Assembly: GCF_030161395.1 (NCBI RefSeq)
Contig: NZ_BSST01000001.1
Coordinates: 2,356,001-2,420,000 of the forward strand
Length of the DNA stretch: 64,000 nt
Origin: Thalassotalea insulae
GTDB taxonomy: Bacteria; Pseudomonadota; Gammaproteobacteria; Enterobacterales; Alteromonadaceae
Direction: 5' to 3'
Below are positions 1 through 9,041 of the stretch, piece after piece. The notes beneath the pieces are model-generated. The model was not told where the DNA came from and searched no databases. It saw only the letters and a list, made by a program, of their open reading frames with translations. The first letter of the stretch is position 1. The number at the start of each line of letters is the position of its first letter. The position numbers were made by a program, and so were the translations under genes.

Positions 1-411
1 TGGTGGCTGGTCGTGTATTGCTTTGGCGATTGCCAGCATTGCCGCTACACCGGCGCCGTTATCTGTAGCCCCTAGTGAGCCTTCTTTTGCTCCGGTGGAG
101 TCATAATGGGCGGCAAGAATAATTGTTTGCTTAAGTTTTGGATTGCTATTAACAATAAGGTTTTTCGACACTTTATCGTTATCAAAATTAAAGCTTTGTT
201 CAGTGACCAGATAGCCGATGTTGTTCAATGTTTTGCTAATAAAGTCGGCGGTTTGTTGCTCTTTAGCTGTACCGGCAACGCGGGCACCAATACCTGATTG
301 TTGATCGGCCAGCTGCTTGAGGTAATGATTTGCCAGTGCATGATAGGAAGTGGTTTTGGCTTGAGCTAGTGCGCTCAGCAGGGCCAGAAAAATAATCGCT
401 AGTCTTATCAC
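1..411 (-). CDS. M28-family zinc aminopeptidase, exported (3' part beyond window)
   Basis: The reverse strand is open from 411 to the left window edge and encodes the first 137 residues of a protein; the rest lies outside. The likely start is a GTG at 411-409 with an AAGAG-like ribosome site about ten bases upstream. Residues 1-18 form a signal peptide ending in A-Q-A. Residues 98-126 carry the M28 metal-site pattern, with AAHYDS (His102) and GATDNGAG (Asp117, the bridging metal ligand). M28 enzymes remove N-terminal amino acids with two zinc ions, and here the action would be in the periplasm or outside the cell. The gene is divergent from the peroxidase-like gene at 469. The family call is secure but the substrate is unknown. 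Confidence 0.85.
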   Translation of the reverse strand, partial: MIRLAIIFLALLSALAQAKTTSYHALANHYLKQLADQQSGIGARVAGTAKEQQTADFISKTLNNIGYLVTEQSFNFDNDKVSKNLIVNSNPKLKQTIILAAHYDSTGAKEGSLGATDNGAGVAAMLAIAKAIHDQPP

Positions 412-468
412 AATATTTTATGCTCTTTTTTGTTATAGTGGCTTGATATGGAAATTAACTAAGATTAT

Positions 469-1017
469 ATGATGAAATCATCTATTTATGCAGCGCTATT
501 TTTACTGCTGCTTATTGCCAATAGTTACGCGGTTAGCTGTCCTGATTATTTGGATGTCAGTTTTAAAAAGTTACATTCGAGTCAGTCGGTTGATTTATGT
601 CAGTTAACGCAGGGGAAACCGGTATTAATAGTGAATACTGCGAGTCATTGCGGCTATACTCCTCACTTTAAAGAGCTTGAAGCGATTCATCAAAAATATC
701 ATTCGCAAGGACTGGTGGTGATTGGTTTTCCTTCGGATGATTTTTTTCAGGAAGAGGATGATGAAGCGAAAACTGCGGAGATTTGTTTTATTAATTACGG
801 TGTCACTTTTACTATGCTAACGCCAACTGCGGTATGGGGCGGTGACGTGAATAGTGTCTTTAAATTTTTAGCAGAAAAATCTACGTCACCTAAATGGAAT
901 TTTTACAAGTATCTGATCGATGGTAAAGGGCAGCAAGTGCAGGTGTTTAGCCCGCGAGTGGCGCCAGACGATGAACGTTTTATTTCCGCGATAGAATCGC
1001 TAGTTGTGAAAAAATAG
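469..1017 (+). CDS. Exported glutathione-peroxidase-like thiol peroxidase
   Basis: The 182-residue protein starts with a signal peptide (residues 1-21, hydrophobic core AALFLLLLIA). The mature part has the glutathione peroxidase fold signature: NTASHCGYTP places the peroxidatic cysteine at residue 61, and WNFYKY near residue 143 supplies the usual Trp/Asn region. It is a cysteine, not a selenocysteine, enzyme. In classical members the block after the strand reads GFPxNQF. Here it reads GFPSDDF, so the conserved Gln of the catalytic tetrad is replaced. Most bacterial homologues are cytoplasmic and this one appears to be exported. The expected role is hydroperoxide reduction with thioredoxin or a similar partner, which is inferred from the family. 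The next gene starts seven bases after the stop, suggesting one transcript. Confidence 0.85.
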   Translation: MMKSSIYAALFLLLLIANSYAVSCPDYLDVSFKKLHSSQSVDLCQLTQGKPVLIVNTASHCGYTPHFKELEAIHQKYHSQGLVVIGFPSDDFFQEEDDEAKTAEICFINYGVTFTMLTPTAVWGGDVNSVFKFLAEKSTSPKWNFYKYLIDGKGQQVQVFSPRVAPDDERFISAIESLVVKK

Positions 1018-1024
1018 TCATTAT

Positions 1025-2113
1025 ATGTTTAGTCGAACAATTTTCTTATGGTTAGCGTTAACCTCATTTTCTTCAATAGCTCAATTTGTGTTAGAGCCGC
1101 AGCCGGCTATTAATGGTCAGTGGCAGGTTAATTTATCGGATCTTTGCCAGGTTGCTAAAAACACTCAGACCTATATTGAGGTATTTCCAGAGGATGAGTT
1201 TGCCGTTCACGCCGGTAAAGGCTTATTTAAAGGGGTTGATCTGCAACGTGTGCAGCAAACCTTGGCGTTTGTTTGCCAGCTACAACAGCAAAATATTCAA
1301 TTAACTGCCGAATACCTGATTGAACATTTTGATTTTTATCGTTGGCTGCCGGATAAGCAACAAGCGGATCATCTTGCAGCGCACAGTAATAATAAGGTCA
1401 AAAAACGCCTGTTAACGAATATTCCTGAGCAGCAGATTTTCTTGACTAAATATTACACTAAGCTATTGACAGGGAACGATAAAAAAACAGCGAAATACAA
1501 TCAGGCGCTATATCGTTTGCCGTATGATGAACACGGGTTAACTCTGGAACAAGCTGAGCAGCAAAAAGCGCAGTTAACCCGATATAAATATACTCGTCAG
1601 CAAATATTAACGGGTGTGCTAGAACAAAAAAAGCTGGCAAAGCCTTTAATTTGGGTTTCTGAAGAAGCATTGCATGATGTGCTATTACAAGGAACAGGGG
1701 TAGTGGAAGTTAACGATACTCGTCGCTATTTTAACGTCCATCGTAATAATGATATTGCCTATGATTACACCTTAGGTAAGAGAGAGCAGGCACGCTATTG
1801 GTATTTTGCCGAAGTCAGCAGTATTTTAGGTTATGGAAAAACGCTGGCTAGTAAAATACCCGTTAAAGAAAACGTGACATTTGCTGGTAATGTTGCTCAG
1901 CTTGGTCTTGGGAAACTGTTTTTAATTAATTATAATGTTGGCGAGCAGAAAATTAATCAACTCGGGGTGCTGGCCGATCAAGGTGGAGCCTTTGATAATA
2001 ATTTGTTTCAGCTCGATTTTTTGCGGGGCAGTTATCGTGGCTGGTCTGATTATTACCAGGCGAATAAGCACTTACCTGATTATGCTAATGCCTGGTTGTT
2101 ATTGCGTAAATGA
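1025..2113 (+). CDS. Exported MltA/3D-domain-like protein (possible murein hydrolase relative)
   Basis: The 362-residue protein begins with a signal peptide (residues 1-19, ending SIA). The middle part contains LLQGTGVVEV near residue 230, resembling the QGSG segment of MltA lytic transglycosylases. The C-terminal part contains ADQGGAFDNNLFQLDF near residue 317, resembling the DxGGAI...D pattern of the 3D double-psi barrel domain that holds the MltA catalytic aspartate. Overall similarity to MltA seems weak and there is no lipobox, so this is a distant relative at best. If the relation holds, it would cleave peptidoglycan glycan strands in the periplasm. It follows the peroxidase-like gene by seven bases and converges on the glycan operon ending at 2123. 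Confidence 0.55.
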   Translation: MFSRTIFLWLALTSFSSIAQFVLEPQPAINGQWQVNLSDLCQVAKNTQTYIEVFPEDEFAVHAGKGLFKGVDLQRVQQTLAFVCQLQQQNIQLTAEYLIEHFDFYRWLPDKQQADHLAAHSNNKVKKRLLTNIPEQQIFLTKYYTKLLTGNDKKTAKYNQALYRLPYDEHGLTLEQAEQQKAQLTRYKYTRQQILTGVLEQKKLAKPLIWVSEEALHDVLLQGTGVVEVNDTRRYFNVHRNNDIAYDYTLGKREQARYWYFAEVSSILGYGKTLASKIPVKENVTFAGNVAQLGLGKLFLINYNVGEQKINQLGVLADQGGAFDNNLFQLDFLRGSYRGWSDYYQANKHLPDYANAWLLLRK

Positions 2114-2122
2114 TTTAACGGG

Positions 2123-4027
2123 TTAGTGATTAACTGCATCGGCTTGTGAGGGCGTATCTGGCTTTTGTTGCGGTAATGAATCAGGTTGATATTGTAGTGG
2201 CGCCTGTTGCAATATTTCCCTTAGCTTCGTTATGTCTTCATCACGCATCGCGTCGGTGAGCTGATCGAGAATAGCCTTAACTTCCGGCCAGGTTAATGAA
2301 TGTTCATTTGCCGTCAGTATGCGTTGGTGTTGAGTCGATTGGGCATCGGCGTCTATTAATAGTTCTTCATAAAGCTTTTCCCCTGGACGCAGGCCGGTAT
2401 AGACGATTTCAATATCACCATCAGGATGAGTATCACTTTTAACCGTTAAGCCCATTAAATGGGTCATATTGAGTGCTAAATCGACAATTTTTACCGGCTC
2501 GCCCATATCAAGGACAAATACATCACCACCGGTGCCCATTGCACCGGCCTGGATCACTAACTGAGCTGCTTCCGGGATGGTCATAAAGTAGCGGATAATG
2601 TCGGGATGAGTAATGGTTATTGGTCCGCCGGCTTTTATCTGGCGTTTAAATAACGGCACAACGGAACCGGATGAACCTAAGACATTGCCAAAACGTACCA
2701 TAACAAAGCGGGTGTTATGATCTCTAGGAGCCAAAGATTGCAGGATTAATTCCGCTAGACGTTTAGTTGCACCCATGACATTGGTTGGCCTTACTGCTTT
2801 ATCTGTTGAGATCAAGACAAAAGTTTCTACTCCGCAGTAGATCGCTGCCTGCGCAATTTCATAAGTGCCAAGGACATTATTGGAAATACCCGCTATAACA
2901 TTATTTTCTACTAGTGGGACATGTTTATAAGCTGCGGCATGATAGATGGTCTGTACATTTTCGCTATGAAAGATCGAGGTCATCAAAATACCATTTTGCA
3001 CGTTACCGATCAGCGGCACCAGCGGGATAGCAAGATGATGTTCTTTAAGGTAAACCGTTAGTTCCTGATTAATTTCATAAAGCAAGGCTTCACTGACATC
3101 GAGTAGCACTAGCTTGGCCGGATGTTGATGGATAATTTGCCGACACAATTCTTTACCGATAGAGCCACCAGCGCCTGAAACCATTACCACTTTATTCCTG
3201 ATATTCGCACCTAACAATTGAGGGTCGGGAGCGACAGGCTCTCGTCCTAGTAGTTCATCAACCGACACTTCTCTGAACTGGTCTATTTTACGCTTGCCTG
3301 AAACGATATCTGCCATATTGGGAATGGTTAATAATTCCAGCGCATAAGGTTCTAACCCAGCAATGATTTCCTGCATGCGATTTTTATTGAGCTTTGAAAC
3401 TGCAATTAAGATCTTGAACTGGCCGTATCGTTTAATGAGTTTACTAATATGCTTTGGCGGATAAATGTTAATGCCAAGTAACTCACGATTATGATAATGA
3501 CTCTTTTGGTCAATAAAGGCTAATGGTTGGTATTGATTGCCCAGTAATAAGGTATTTGCCAGTTGCTGTCCGGTATTACCGGCACCGTATATCACTACGC
3601 CTTCTCGCTCGTCAAACCACTTTTTACCAGTGATTACTCCTACTAATGATCTGGCACCAGCGATAAAAAAACAGGCTATGGTAAAAAATACTATTGGAAC
3701 TGAACGTGGTACAAAAGCACCATATAGGTGACCTGCGAGGTAGAAAATACCCGTAGCAATGATTAATAATCCGGCAATTTTCAATGTCGCTTTGGCATTA
3801 AAATAACGAACTACACTGCGATAGGTACCAGCAAAATAAAACAGCAACATGGTGCTTAAAGTTACCGTTGCCAGTACCGAGGCTTCTGCGGCAGAAATTT
3901 CGATATGAGAAGCACCGAGTCGCAAAAAATAAGCGAGAAAGAATGCCAGCGCTAGCGCTATCACGTCATAAGTTAATGCCAGCATTAGCTTTAATGAGCT
4001 TGGCATTAAATCTATCCTGCGGATCAT
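2123..4027 (-). CDS. pglF: UDP-sugar 4,6-dehydratase, PglF/WbpM/CapD type, membrane-bound
   Basis: The 634-residue protein has four or five N-terminal membrane segments (about residues 10-125), a first Rossmann domain beginning VVIYGAGNTGQQ near residue 143, and a C-terminal SDR domain with the NAD motif SGAGGSIGKEL near residue 283. The dehydratase signature STDKAVRPTNVMGATK lies near residue 409. Length and order match the PglF/WbpM/FlaA1-long class, which converts UDP-GlcNAc to the 4-keto-6-deoxy sugar at the inner membrane. The aminotransferase, acetyltransferase and phosphoglycosyltransferase genes directly upstream on the same strand point to UDP-N,N'-diacetylbacillosamine rather than another deoxysugar. 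An alternative start is Met8. It is the last gene of the leftward operon; no clear terminator hairpin was seen. Confidence 0.9.
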   Translation of the reverse strand: MIRRIDLMPSSLKLMLALTYDVIALALAFFLAYFLRLGASHIEISAAEASVLATVTLSTMLLFYFAGTYRSVVRYFNAKATLKIAGLLIIATGIFYLAGHLYGAFVPRSVPIVFFTIACFFIAGARSLVGVITGKKWFDEREGVVIYGAGNTGQQLANTLLLGNQYQPLAFIDQKSHYHNRELLGINIYPPKHISKLIKRYGQFKILIAVSKLNKNRMQEIIAGLEPYALELLTIPNMADIVSGKRKIDQFREVSVDELLGREPVAPDPQLLGANIRNKVVMVSGAGGSIGKELCRQIIHQHPAKLVLLDVSEALLYEINQELTVYLKEHHLAIPLVPLIGNVQNGILMTSIFHSENVQTIYHAAAYKHVPLVENNVIAGISNNVLGTYEIAQAAIYCGVETFVLISTDKAVRPTNVMGATKRLAELILQSLAPRDHNTRFVMVRFGNVLGSSGSVVPLFKRQIKAGGPITITHPDIIRYFMTIPEAAQLVIQAGAMGTGGDVFVLDMGEPVKIVDLALNMTHLMGLTVKSDTHPDGDIEIVYTGLRPGEKLYEELLIDADAQSTQHQRILTANEHSLTWPEVKAILDQLTDAMRDEDITKLREILQQAPLQYQPDSLPQQKPDTPSQADAVNH

Positions 4028-4071
4028 ACTAGAGCACCTTGTAATAATTTAATAATTGTCATAGTCGCTAG

Positions 4072-5256
4072 TTAATCGTTGATGTCTTTGATGGTGCGCA
4101 ACGTTGTGGTGAGCTTTTCGCTCATTAACGCCATTTCCTCAGCAGTTAAACTGGGATGTACTAAAAACATTAAGCTGGTGTCACCTAGTTGTTTGGCATT
4201 TGCTAATGATTTTGCAGGTTTATAGGGCGTATCATTAAAGGCTTTTTCCAGATACACTTCTGAACAGCTGCCGGAATAACAGGGCACTCCTGCCTGATTA
4301 AGTGCATCGATAACTTTATCTCTTGTCCAGTTTTCAGGTAACAGTTCCGGTTTAATAAAGGTATAGCATTTATAAAAAGCATGCTCTAAGTATTCAGGAA
4401 TTGTTGGAATGCGGATAAAAGGAAACTCTTGGCAGGCTTTAAAAAGCCGTTTAGCATTCGTCTGACGTTGTTGATGCCATTCGGGCATCCGCTGAACCTG
4501 AATTCGGCCAATAGCCGACTGCATTTCAGTTAATCGCCAGTTGGTACCAAAGGACTCATGCAACCAGCGATAGCCAGGGGGATGTTGCTTTTCATAAACC
4601 GCAGCGTAAGATTTTCCGTGATCTTTAAATGCCCAAGCGGTACGCCAAATTGTTTCGCTGTTGGTGGTTAACATGCCGCCTTCGCCACCTGTGGTCATGA
4701 TTTTATCCTGACAAAATGACCAGGCACCGATATCACCGATACTGCCAACACTGCGACCTTTATATTTAGCGCCGTGAGCCTGTGCACAATCTTCAATGAC
4801 GTAGAGCTGGTGTTGCTTCGCCAGTGCCATTATTTCATCCATTTCACAAGGCCAGCCAGCGAGGTGAACGCAAATGATAGCTTTAGTTCGCTCGGTTAAT
4901 ACCGTTTGTATTGTGTTGGCACTGATGTTTTGACTATCAAGTTCAACATCTGCAAAAACAGGTGTCGCGCCGCAATTAATGATGGAGCTAACTGAGGCAA
5001 TAAAGGTACGAGAGGTGACGATAACTTCATCCCCAGCAGCTATATTAAGGCTTTTCAATGCTAAGTCTAATGCCAGCGTACCATTTGCTACAGCGACAGC
5101 GTATTGACAGTCACTAAAATGGGCAAATTCTTGTTCAAATTGCCTGCCTTGTTGGCCGGTCCAATAATTAACTCGGTTAGAACGTAATACCTCGGCAACA
5201 GCGCTGACTTCTTGTTCAGAAAAACTTGGCCAGGGAGAAAATTCAGTATTTAGCAC
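4072..5256 (-). CDS. pglE: DegT/DnrJ/EryC1 PLP aminotransferase, PglE-like
   Basis: The 394-residue protein is a DegT-family sugar aminotransferase. The PLP lysine is Lys185 in SFCQDKIMTTGGEGG, and IEDCAQAHGA near residue 154 is the usual cofactor-ring region. In this context it would transfer an amino group from glutamate to C4 of the UDP-4-keto-6-deoxy-GlcNAc made by the neighbouring dehydratase, the PglE step of bacillosamine synthesis. The reaction is inferred from the four adjacent pathway genes, since the fold alone covers many nucleotide sugars. It lies 44 bases upstream of pglF and 23 bases downstream of pglD. Length is normal for the family. Confidence 0.85.
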   Translation of the reverse strand: MLNTEFSPWPSFSEQEVSAVAEVLRSNRVNYWTGQQGRQFEQEFAHFSDCQYAVAVANGTLALDLALKSLNIAAGDEVIVTSRTFIASVSSIINCGATPVFADVELDSQNISANTIQTVLTERTKAIICVHLAGWPCEMDEIMALAKQHQLYVIEDCAQAHGAKYKGRSVGSIGDIGAWSFCQDKIMTTGGEGGMLTTNSETIWRTAWAFKDHGKSYAAVYEKQHPPGYRWLHESFGTNWRLTEMQSAIGRIQVQRMPEWHQQRQTNAKRLFKACQEFPFIRIPTIPEYLEHAFYKCYTFIKPELLPENWTRDKVIDALNQAGVPCYSGSCSEVYLEKAFNDTPYKPAKSLANAKQLGDTSLMFLVHPSLTAEEMALMSEKLTTTLRTIKDIND

Positions 5257-5279
5257 ATTAATGCCTTAATTGATTATGA

Positions 5280-5909
5280 TTAAATATCTTTGATACGTCT
5301 TGCCGGTACACCTACGTATAAACCATTGGCTTCAGTATCTTTTGTCACCGCCGCACCGGCACCTATTTGAGTATTGTCGGCTATGCAAATTGCTTGTACG
5401 CTGCTGCTGCTAACGCCAAACCAGGAGCATTGACCAACTTTTACGCTTCCGGCTAAATGTGCGCCAGGGGAAATATGCACGGCGTCGGCTAACTGACAGT
5501 CGTGATCGACACTGGCGGAAGTGTTGATAATACAGGCATTGCCAATTTTACTACCAGGATTTATCACGGCATTGGCAAAAACAACATTACCTTTGCCCAG
5601 TTCACTATGGCTGCTGATTATCGCGGCAGGATGAATAATATTGGGTAAATGAACGTTAGCTTCATCCAGTGCACGATATAGGGCTAGTCTTGCCTGGTTA
5701 TTACCGATCGCCAGTGCGAAGCTATATTCGTCTTTAAAGCTTTTCCAGGTCGAGGATTTTTCGATTATTGGCCAGGCTAGATTCTGTTCTCGCTCCGGGT
5801 AACTGTCATCTAGAAAGGCTATTTCACAGTATTGTCGGCTTGCTTCGGCGCAATCTGCAATGACTCGGCCGTGTCCACCGGCACCAATAATTAATAATTT
5901 ACTCATCAT
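5280..5909 (-). CDS. pglD: Sugar O/N-acetyltransferase of the PglD/NeuD family
   Basis: The 209-residue protein has an N-terminal nucleotide-sugar-binding domain with IIGAGGHGRVI (residues 7-17). A C-terminal left-handed beta-helix of hexapeptide repeats runs from about residue 95 to 195. The catalytic histidine is His136 in NTSASVDHDC, matching the PglD/NeuD signature. The predicted reaction is acetyl-CoA-dependent N-acetylation of UDP-4-amino-sugar, completing UDP-N,N'-diacetylbacillosamine. The gene start overlaps the end of the upstream phosphoglycosyltransferase by 11 bases, indicating translational coupling. Two adjacent ATG codons are possible starts and the choice changes only one residue. 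Confidence 0.88.
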   Translation of the reverse strand: MMSKLLIIGAGGHGRVIADCAEASRQYCEIAFLDDSYPEREQNLAWPIIEKSSTWKSFKDEYSFALAIGNNQARLALYRALDEANVHLPNIIHPAAIISSHSELGKGNVVFANAVINPGSKIGNACIINTSASVDHDCQLADAVHISPGAHLAGSVKVGQCSWFGVSSSSVQAICIADNTQIGAGAAVTKDTEANGLYVGVPARRIKDI

Positions 5910-6498
5910 TATTCCCCGTAAATTTTGCCATGGTTACTTCACCATCAGCATTAATATCGGCTTTTTGAAATACTTTTTTTATCGTTAAAAACAGTATATT
6001 AATATCAAGCCATAATGATTGATTATCAACGTACCAGGTGTCTAGTTCAAATTTTTCTTGCCAGCTGATGGCATTTCGGCCGTTAACCTGTGCCCAGCCG
6101 GTAATACCTGGGCGGACATCATGGCGACGGGCTTGCTCCTTGGAATATAGAGGCAAATATTCTTCAAGTAAGGGTCTTGGACCCACTAAGCTCATATCGC
6201 CTTTAATAACACACCAAAGACTGGGGAGTTCATCTAAACTGGTGGCCCTGAGCTTCTTGCCAAATGAAGTTAAACGTTCACTGTCTGGTAACAGTTTGCC
6301 ATCGGTGTCTTTAGCGTCTGTCATTGAGCGAAACTTGAATAACTTAAATAGTTTACCATCTCTGCCAGGACGCTGTTGTACAAATAATACCGGTGAGCCT
6401 AGCTTTATTCTGATCACTAAGGCTAACAATGCTAGTGGTATGGCTAACAGTATTAAGGCGGTTAACGTCAGGATGAGGTCACATAATCGTTTAACCAT
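5899..6498 (-). CDS. pglC: Initiating phosphoglycosyltransferase, PglC-like (monotopic PGT)
   Basis: The 199-residue protein is a small polyprenyl-phosphate sugar phosphotransferase: one hydrophobic re-entrant segment (about residues 5-30), basic KLFKFRSM, the catalytic Asp89-Glu90 pair in TSLDELP, and MSLVGPRPLL. It lacks the long N-terminal region of WbaP/WcaJ enzymes and matches the PglC size class. Such enzymes move phospho-diacetylbacillosamine from UDP to undecaprenyl phosphate at the inner face of the membrane, starting the glycan. Its stop overlaps the start of pglD and its start abuts the upstream glycosyltransferase stop, so it sits in a tight operon. Confidence 0.9.
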   Translation of the reverse strand: MVKRLCDLILTLTALILLAIPLALLALVIRIKLGSPVLFVQQRPGRDGKLFKLFKFRSMTDAKDTDGKLLPDSERLTSFGKKLRATSLDELPSLWCVIKGDMSLVGPRPLLEEYLPLYSKEQARRHDVRPGITGWAQVNGRNAISWQEKFELDTWYVDNQSLWLDINILFLTIKKVFQKADINADGEVTMAKFTGNNDE

Positions 6499-7650
6499 CT
6501 ATTGCTTGCCTCTTCCCGCCAATATCTGCTGATAAAACGCCAGTACTTGCTTGGCATTATCTTTAACATTCATGACTTGCTGCACTTTTTGATAGGCATT
6601 TTCTACCATGGCCTGGCGATTCCCGGGATTCTCGATCGCCTCGATGATTTTCTCAGCAAGCGATTGTGGGTTTTTAGCCTGGGCTAAATAACCGGTTTCG
6701 CCATCTGTCACCAGGTCTGTAAAGCCGCCGACCTTAGTAGTTAGAGTTGGCACTTTAGCATACATAGATTCTACCGCTCCGCCGACATTTTCCGAATGCG
6801 AAGGGTGCACCGCCAGATCAAACTGAGGGTAGAGCTCGGCGACATCATTGCGGGTTCCCAGGAAAATACAAGTATTGCCAAGTTTTTGTTGTGCATAGTG
6901 TTTCACTGATTGAAAATAGTGCTCGGTATTGCCCCAGGGGCCGCCGACAAAAATGCATTTCACCCTTGGATATCGATGGCGGACAATTGCTAGAGCATCA
7001 ATTAAATCTTCATGGCCCTTAAGGCCGCGTTTCTGTCCTAGATAGCGCTTGGGAGCATAGAAATAGGCGACCATGCCGATAAGAAAATCTTCGTTGTCTA
7101 TGGCTAACTCTGTTTTTAAGGTATTGGCTGCACTGGACGTAAATTGAAAGTCTTGCTCGTTAACGCCGTAATAAGCAAGGCCAATCCGTTCATGCTTTAT
7201 ACCTAATTGCTGATACTTTTTTTCAGTCCATAGACAGGAGGCGAGCCAGTGGTCATTTTTACCAGCAGAATAAATATCCAGATGTCGAAACAGCCAGTGC
7301 TCAAGATGCAAGGGGCCAGGTACATGAAAAATACGTGGAATATCAATGCCAACTAGTGCGAAGCGCATTAATAAAGTCGTAGCGACAAAATGGCTGTGAA
7401 TAATATCAGGCTTGATTTGCTTAACTAACGCCCTGAGTTTTTTAGCACGCGTTATGTTTAACCAAGGTTTACTGATGGCTAATGACGGATCAAATTGATA
7501 AACAATCACCCCTGCTTGTTGGTATTTGTCCACCATAGGGCCTTTAGGAAGTACTATATGTACTTCGACGCCGAGTTTGATTAACTCAGTTGTCTGTCTC
7601 AGAGCCCAACTGGCGCCAATTGCCGTTTTTAGTAAATGGAGTACTTTCAC
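6499..7650 (-). CDS. Glycosyltransferase family 4
   Basis: The 383-residue protein has the GT-B fold pattern of GT4 enzymes. An N-terminal domain begins MKVLHLLKTAIGASWALRQ and contains IIHSHFVATT near residue 103. The C-terminal donor domain carries the E-x7-E-like segment HSENVGGAVES followed by TTKVGGFTDLV near residue 300. It would add one sugar to the lipid-linked glycan at the cytoplasmic face. Donor and acceptor cannot be told from sequence. It directly abuts pglC and follows the other glycosyltransferase by five bases, so it is the second gene of the leftward operon. Confidence 0.85.
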   Translation of the reverse strand: MKVLHLLKTAIGASWALRQTTELIKLGVEVHIVLPKGPMVDKYQQAGVIVYQFDPSLAISKPWLNITRAKKLRALVKQIKPDIIHSHFVATTLLMRFALVGIDIPRIFHVPGPLHLEHWLFRHLDIYSAGKNDHWLASCLWTEKKYQQLGIKHERIGLAYYGVNEQDFQFTSSAANTLKTELAIDNEDFLIGMVAYFYAPKRYLGQKRGLKGHEDLIDALAIVRHRYPRVKCIFVGGPWGNTEHYFQSVKHYAQQKLGNTCIFLGTRNDVAELYPQFDLAVHPSHSENVGGAVESMYAKVPTLTTKVGGFTDLVTDGETGYLAQAKNPQSLAEKIIEAIENPGNRQAMVENAYQKVQQVMNVKDNAKQVLAFYQQILAGRGKQ

Positions 7651-7655
7651 TTCGT

Positions 7656-8819
7656 CTACCTTAAAAGTGATTGATACATATGTAGACGTCTATTTGCCAG
7701 TATATCGTCGTCATAATCTAGTGCTTTATGGTAATTCTGTAGTGAAAGTGACATTAACTGTGCTTGTTTCATCTGACTAATTTGGGTGATTTTTTCTATA
7801 AGCTGCGCAATATTGTCGCGCTCAATAATATATTCAGGCGCTAATAATTCATTGACGCCGCCGACGTTAGTGGCCACACAAATCAGTGAACGCGCCATTG
7901 CCTCGATCACAACGCGTGGTAACCCTTCCTGACGAGAACTTAAGATAAAAATGTCATGACTATCTAAATATTGATGTATTTGCTCTCGTTCGCTGACATT
8001 ACCAATAAAATCAACATATTGACTTATTTTTAAATCGTCTGCTAATTGTCGCATTGAATTGAGTAGTTGGCCACCACCAATCCAGCTTAAGTGAACATTC
8101 AATCCTTGCTGTTGCATCTGCGCAACCGACAGCAACATAAAGTCACAACCTTTATATGGCTGTGATAGGTTACCAATACATAGTAATTTAATTGCTTTAC
8201 TTAACGAGTATGAGGTTCGCTGAAAATAATCGCTATCACTGAGTTGAATCGATGAGTAATGAGTTTGAAATGCGTTTTCGTTTGCTGGGTATTTACGTTG
8301 CAATGCTTCTTTTGTGACATAGGATATTGCACTGGCATGACGACATTGCCAGCGTAACATTTTGATAAAAGCCCAGCGAATCACTGGCCGTAGGCGGCTG
8401 GAGCTGGCATTATTTGAAAAGGTATCTGCCGGATCGCCAACCACTTCAGCACCATAATTTGCTTTTACCGGCATGGCAAATACTCGATACAGCAGTGATA
8501 ACACACCCGGAATACGAAAGAGCACCTTGCGCTTTTGATAGCGTTTTGCAACCAGCGTGTGAATTAATTTTGGCAGAGTGAGCAAAAAGCTTTTAAGACC
8601 AAGGTAATAAGGCAGGGGGCAAAATTCAACTCGATCACCATTCACCTGATGCCAGTTCTCTTTTCCTTGTTTTACCTGCTGCACCCGAGCGACTATATTA
8701 ACCTGCTGAAAAACGGTTAAGTAGCGAGTCCAAAAATCATAGGCAAAAGCATTCTCTGTCCAATAGTTACCATCTGGTGTTTGGTAAAAGCGCTGTTCGA
8801 TGACGACGTCTAATTGCAT
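7656..8819 (-). CDS. Glycosyltransferase family 4 (first gene of leftward glycan operon)
   Basis: The 387-residue protein is a GT-B glycosyltransferase. The C-terminal half has LLCIGNLSQPYKGCDFML near residue 212 and the donor-site block SSRQEGLPRVVIEAMA near residue 315, followed by CVATNVGGVNELL. The N-terminal acceptor domain is less conserved. The likely role is a glycan chain step after PglC, with sugar specificity unknown. It is the promoter-proximal gene of the leftward operon and is divergent from the flippase gene. The 222-base gap upstream should hold promoters for both directions. Confidence 0.82.
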   Translation of the reverse strand: MQLDVVIEQRFYQTPDGNYWTENAFAYDFWTRYLTVFQQVNIVARVQQVKQGKENWHQVNGDRVEFCPLPYYLGLKSFLLTLPKLIHTLVAKRYQKRKVLFRIPGVLSLLYRVFAMPVKANYGAEVVGDPADTFSNNASSSRLRPVIRWAFIKMLRWQCRHASAISYVTKEALQRKYPANENAFQTHYSSIQLSDSDYFQRTSYSLSKAIKLLCIGNLSQPYKGCDFMLLSVAQMQQQGLNVHLSWIGGGQLLNSMRQLADDLKISQYVDFIGNVSEREQIHQYLDSHDIFILSSRQEGLPRVVIEAMARSLICVATNVGGVNELLAPEYIIERDNIAQLIEKITQISQMKQAQLMSLSLQNYHKALDYDDDILANRRLHMYQSLLR

Positions 8820-9041
8820 GTTAACTCTCGGGAAAGATATTAAATTATTCTTTTAGTGAAATTCAGAGCTGACATTAACATTCATGAAGATGAATCCATC
8901 TTGTACATCAGTCTAGGAAATAATTGCATGATTAACTACTTGTTTATAGCTTTTATGGTATGTACTCTTGGCGCTAAAGACAATTAAAACTTTAACAATA
9001 TTATTGAGTTATTTTTGATGCGAAACAAGGCTGTTCATTAA
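8820..9041. promoter_or_regulatory. Divergent intergenic region between the two glycan operons
   Basis: This AT-rich gap separates the leftward glycosyltransferase-pgl operon from the rightward flippase operon and must contain both promoters. I see an imperfect inverted motif, ATTCA-N6-TGAAT, at about 8880-8895. I see no clear JUMPstart/ops element and no convincing -35/-10 pair, so no exact promoter is assigned. Confidence 0.4.

Noticed and set aside
1113..1304. Short forward frame inside the MltA/3D-like gene
   Set aside because: It lies in another frame of a real gene, with no ribosome site and no recognisable protein features.
6038..6532. 164-codon forward frame opposite pglC
   Set aside because: It is antisense to a secure gene, has the Ser/Arg-rich composition of a shadow frame and has no homology signal.
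8880..8895. ATTCA-N6-TGAAT in the divergent glycan promoter, similar to the LysR-type palindrome
   Set aside because: The spacer is six rather than five bases and the context is unrelated, so it does not fit the T-N11-A form shared by the two kyn-linked sites.
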